DNA of 64,000 nt, from the NCBI RefSeq assembly GCF_007830495.1, contig NZ_VLKW01000003.1, positions 434,001 through 498,000 on the forward strand, read 5' to 3'. Under the pieces are notes generated by a model. It was not told the origin of the DNA. It ran no database searches and was given only the letters and a program-made list of their open reading frames with translations. How positions within the stretch are numbered: position 1 is the first letter of the stretch; each line of letters begins with the position of its first letter. The position numbers were made by a program, and so were the translations under genes. Below, in pieces: positions 62,955 through 64,000 of this stretch. This DNA comes from Pseudoduganella flava (GTDB lineage Bacteria > Pseudomonadota > Gammaproteobacteria > Burkholderiales > Burkholderiaceae_D).

Positions 62955-63218
62955 TCAGCGGCGGCGCTGGTACTGGTTCGTGGGAGCCGGTCCGCGCTTC
63001 TCGAGGTGGCGGAACGTGATGCGGCCCTTGTTCAGGTCGTAAGGTGACATCTCCAGCGTGACCCGGTCGCCAGCGATGATACGGATGTGGTTTTTCTTCA
63101 TTTTGCCGGAAGTGTAAGCCACCAGTTGGTGACCATTGTCGAGGTCGACGCGGAAGCGCATTTCCGGCAAGATTTCCGTGACGAGACCATTCATTTCAAT
63201 CAGCTCTTCTTTAGCCAT
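62955..63218 (-). CDS. infA: Translation initiation factor IF-1
   Basis: An 87-residue S1/OB-fold protein that binds the 30S A site. [20 protein letters not shown] and [20 protein letters not shown] are the IF-1 core. It differs from the canonical 72-residue form by a basic C-terminal extension ([18 protein letters not shown]), the type that occurs as an extra infA copy in Burkholderiales outside the ribosomal-protein operon. GAAAGGGA precedes the ATG. A terminator lies only about 60 bp upstream of the start on the same strand. Confidence 0.95.
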   Translation of the reverse strand: MAKEELIEMNGLVTEILPEMRFRVDLDNGHQLVAYTSGKMKKNHIRIIAGDRVTLEMSPYDLNKGRITFRHLEKRGPAPTNQYQRRR

Positions 63219-63279
63219 ATTCCCTTTCGTGAGGTGCCCGCGGATCGGGGCGAGTACTGCAGGTGAGGACGAATCGGTG

Positions 63280-63305
63280 AAAAAAAAGCCCGCTACTGCG
63301 GGCTT
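63280..63305 (-). terminator. Intrinsic terminator pointing leftward, just upstream of infA
   Basis: On the minus strand, AAGCCCGC, loop AGTA, GCGGGCTT then an eight-base T run. It can stop only leftward transcription, arriving from 63.3-63.5 kb, where no protein gene is recognised. Confidence 0.85.
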
Positions 63306-63529
63306 CGTTTCAATGTGATACCAAATGCTTCATTCGCGGTTTCAGCCCATGCTATCTGCGTGGTGCGAAACTTCGGGGCGCCCGCGCTATCTGCACGGTG
63401 CGGCCGACGTGTAATCCGACAAAGTCTGGAATGACAACCCTCGTGGACATCTCATCGCGTCACGGCCTTACACCTGCCTGTTCGCGTCGCCCGGAGGGGT
63501 CGGTGGGATCGTTTGGGATCTCATCGACA
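63280..63529 (-). ncRNA. Candidate leader or small RNA ending at the terminator before infA
   Basis: A promoter-like TATACT lies on the minus strand at 63541-63536, so a transcript of about 250 nt would start near 63529 and end at the terminator above. Nothing in the stretch is a known RNA family to me; I checked by eye for 6S, SRP, RNase P and tmRNA features without a match. It contains an 18-codon frame (63524-63468) and a direct repeat of 17 bp with 2 mismatches (63351-63367 and 63386-63402). It may be an independent sRNA or an attenuated infA leader. Confidence 0.4.
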
Positions 63530-63713
63530 GGAAGGAGTATAGCACAGGTTCTTTGTGCGGCGCACAAATCCGTTATAACGTCCTTTCGACGCGTGGCTGT
63601 GTGGACACAGATTTTACGTACCTTACATGTTTTACTGGGCAGGTGAGATTTGGATAGTTTCCTCAATACATCAACAGTGTATATTCTCGCCAGTTTCCAC
63701 TGCGTTCGCATCC

Positions 63714-64000
63714 ATGTTCAAGATACTCCTTCCGGTTTCTCTCGCAGCCCTCCTGTTGGCGGGCTGCGCGGCCAACGTCCCCCTGCAGCGCGACCAGATC
63801 GGCCGCATCGGCGCTGATACGACGCCCGATCAGCTGAACAGCATCTTCGGCAAGGCAACCGTGTCGGCCGAATACGATTTCGAATCGCATGCCCGGCAGT
63901 ACCGCGCTCGTCATTTTTCGCTGCAGACGGGCTCCACGCAGACCTCGACGATGGTCTGTACACCGACGTGCATTCCGATCTTCGTCACCGTTCCGGTCCT
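63714..64000 (+). CDS. Predicted lipoprotein, N-terminal part (continues beyond window)
   Basis: The frame starts at ATG 63714 and stays open to the right edge (95 residues). The signal ends in the lipobox LLLAGC (Cys18). The segment DQIGRIGADTTPDQLNSIFG recalls the SmpA/OmlA (BamE-like) fold of small outer-membrane lipoproteins, where a turn-rich Gly follows a strand. Two cysteines in VCTPTCIP may form a disulfide. The assignment to BamE-like proteins is tentative. It is divergent from the candidate RNA and infA. Confidence 0.7.
   Translation, partial: MFKILLPVSLAALLLAGCAANVPLQRDQIGRIGADTTPDQLNSIFGKATVSAEYDFESHARQYRARHFSLQTGSTQTSTMVCTPTCIPIFVTVPV

Noticed and set aside
1..64000. CRISPR array, tRNA or rRNA gene, prophage or insertion sequence
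   Set aside because: No regularly spaced direct repeats, tRNA arms, rRNA sequence, integrase or transposase were seen. The only repeated units are short palindromes and one small tandem repeat.

Overview
The window is 64 kb of GC-rich, densely coding bacterial chromosome. It looks like a beta-proteobacterium of the order Burkholderiales, most likely Oxalobacteraceae (Massilia/Duganella-like). This inference rests on the protein families: a DUF2863 protein, the pmbA / yjgA / mog neighbourhood, an 87-residue second-type IF-1, FcbT-type TRAP transporters, and the paaABCDE-GHIKJYZ arrangement with a divergent paaX. Dispersed palindromes are also present. No rRNA, tRNA, CRISPR array, integrase, transposase or phage gene was seen, so this is mostly core chromosome with some accessory metabolism.

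Layout. 0-5 kb: 3' end of parC, an Ala/Lys-rich secreted protein, an M64 metallopeptidase, and an ECF sigma / RskA-type anti-sigma pair. 5-10 kb: a leftward secreted cyanophycinase plus TonB-dependent receptor, then a GNAT / NTF2-like pair. 10-14 kb: argH and the two membrane subunits of a TRAP transporter with no adjacent binding protein. 14-19.4 kb: an ACT-like protein of unknown role, a non-coding stretch of about 600 bp, a secreted M4 metallopeptidase, two palindromic repeats and an M24 aminopeptidase. 19.4-32.2 kb: a phenylacetate catabolic cluster in which PaaK activates phenylacetate, PaaABCDE epoxidises the CoA ester, PaaG isomerises it, PaaZ opens and oxidises the ring, and PaaH and PaaJ complete beta-oxidation, with PaaI, PaaY and the regulator PaaX. 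No paaF is in the cluster. 32-41.6 kb: two closely related TRAP binding proteins flanking an M14 carboxypeptidase, a LysR / polysaccharide deacetylase / SnoaL group, an XRE regulator with a palindromic operator candidate, DUF2145 and a lipoprotein hydrolase. 41.6-45 kb: pmbA, yjgA (darP), mog and an esterase. 45-51 kb: a class III aminotransferase and a KamA-like radical SAM / MFS / FAH-family operon. 51-53 kb: a free periplasmic Cache protein followed by a chemoreceptor. 53-64 kb: DNA glycosylase, HDOD, DUF2863, CocE-type hydrolase, a TPR lipoprotein, an alpha/beta hydrolase, a SWIM zinc-finger protein, KptA, infA and the start of a lipoprotein gene.

The points most worth a second look are the cyanophycinase / TonB receptor pair, the KamA-like / MFS / FAH operon, the split Cache + chemoreceptor pair, the RNA leader and terminator just upstream of infA, the hairpin inside the paa operon, and the TRAP permease and binding proteins encoded apart. 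I did not find a clearly new defence or mobile system. Starts were chosen from Shine-Dalgarno position and family length; some differ from the longest open frame.
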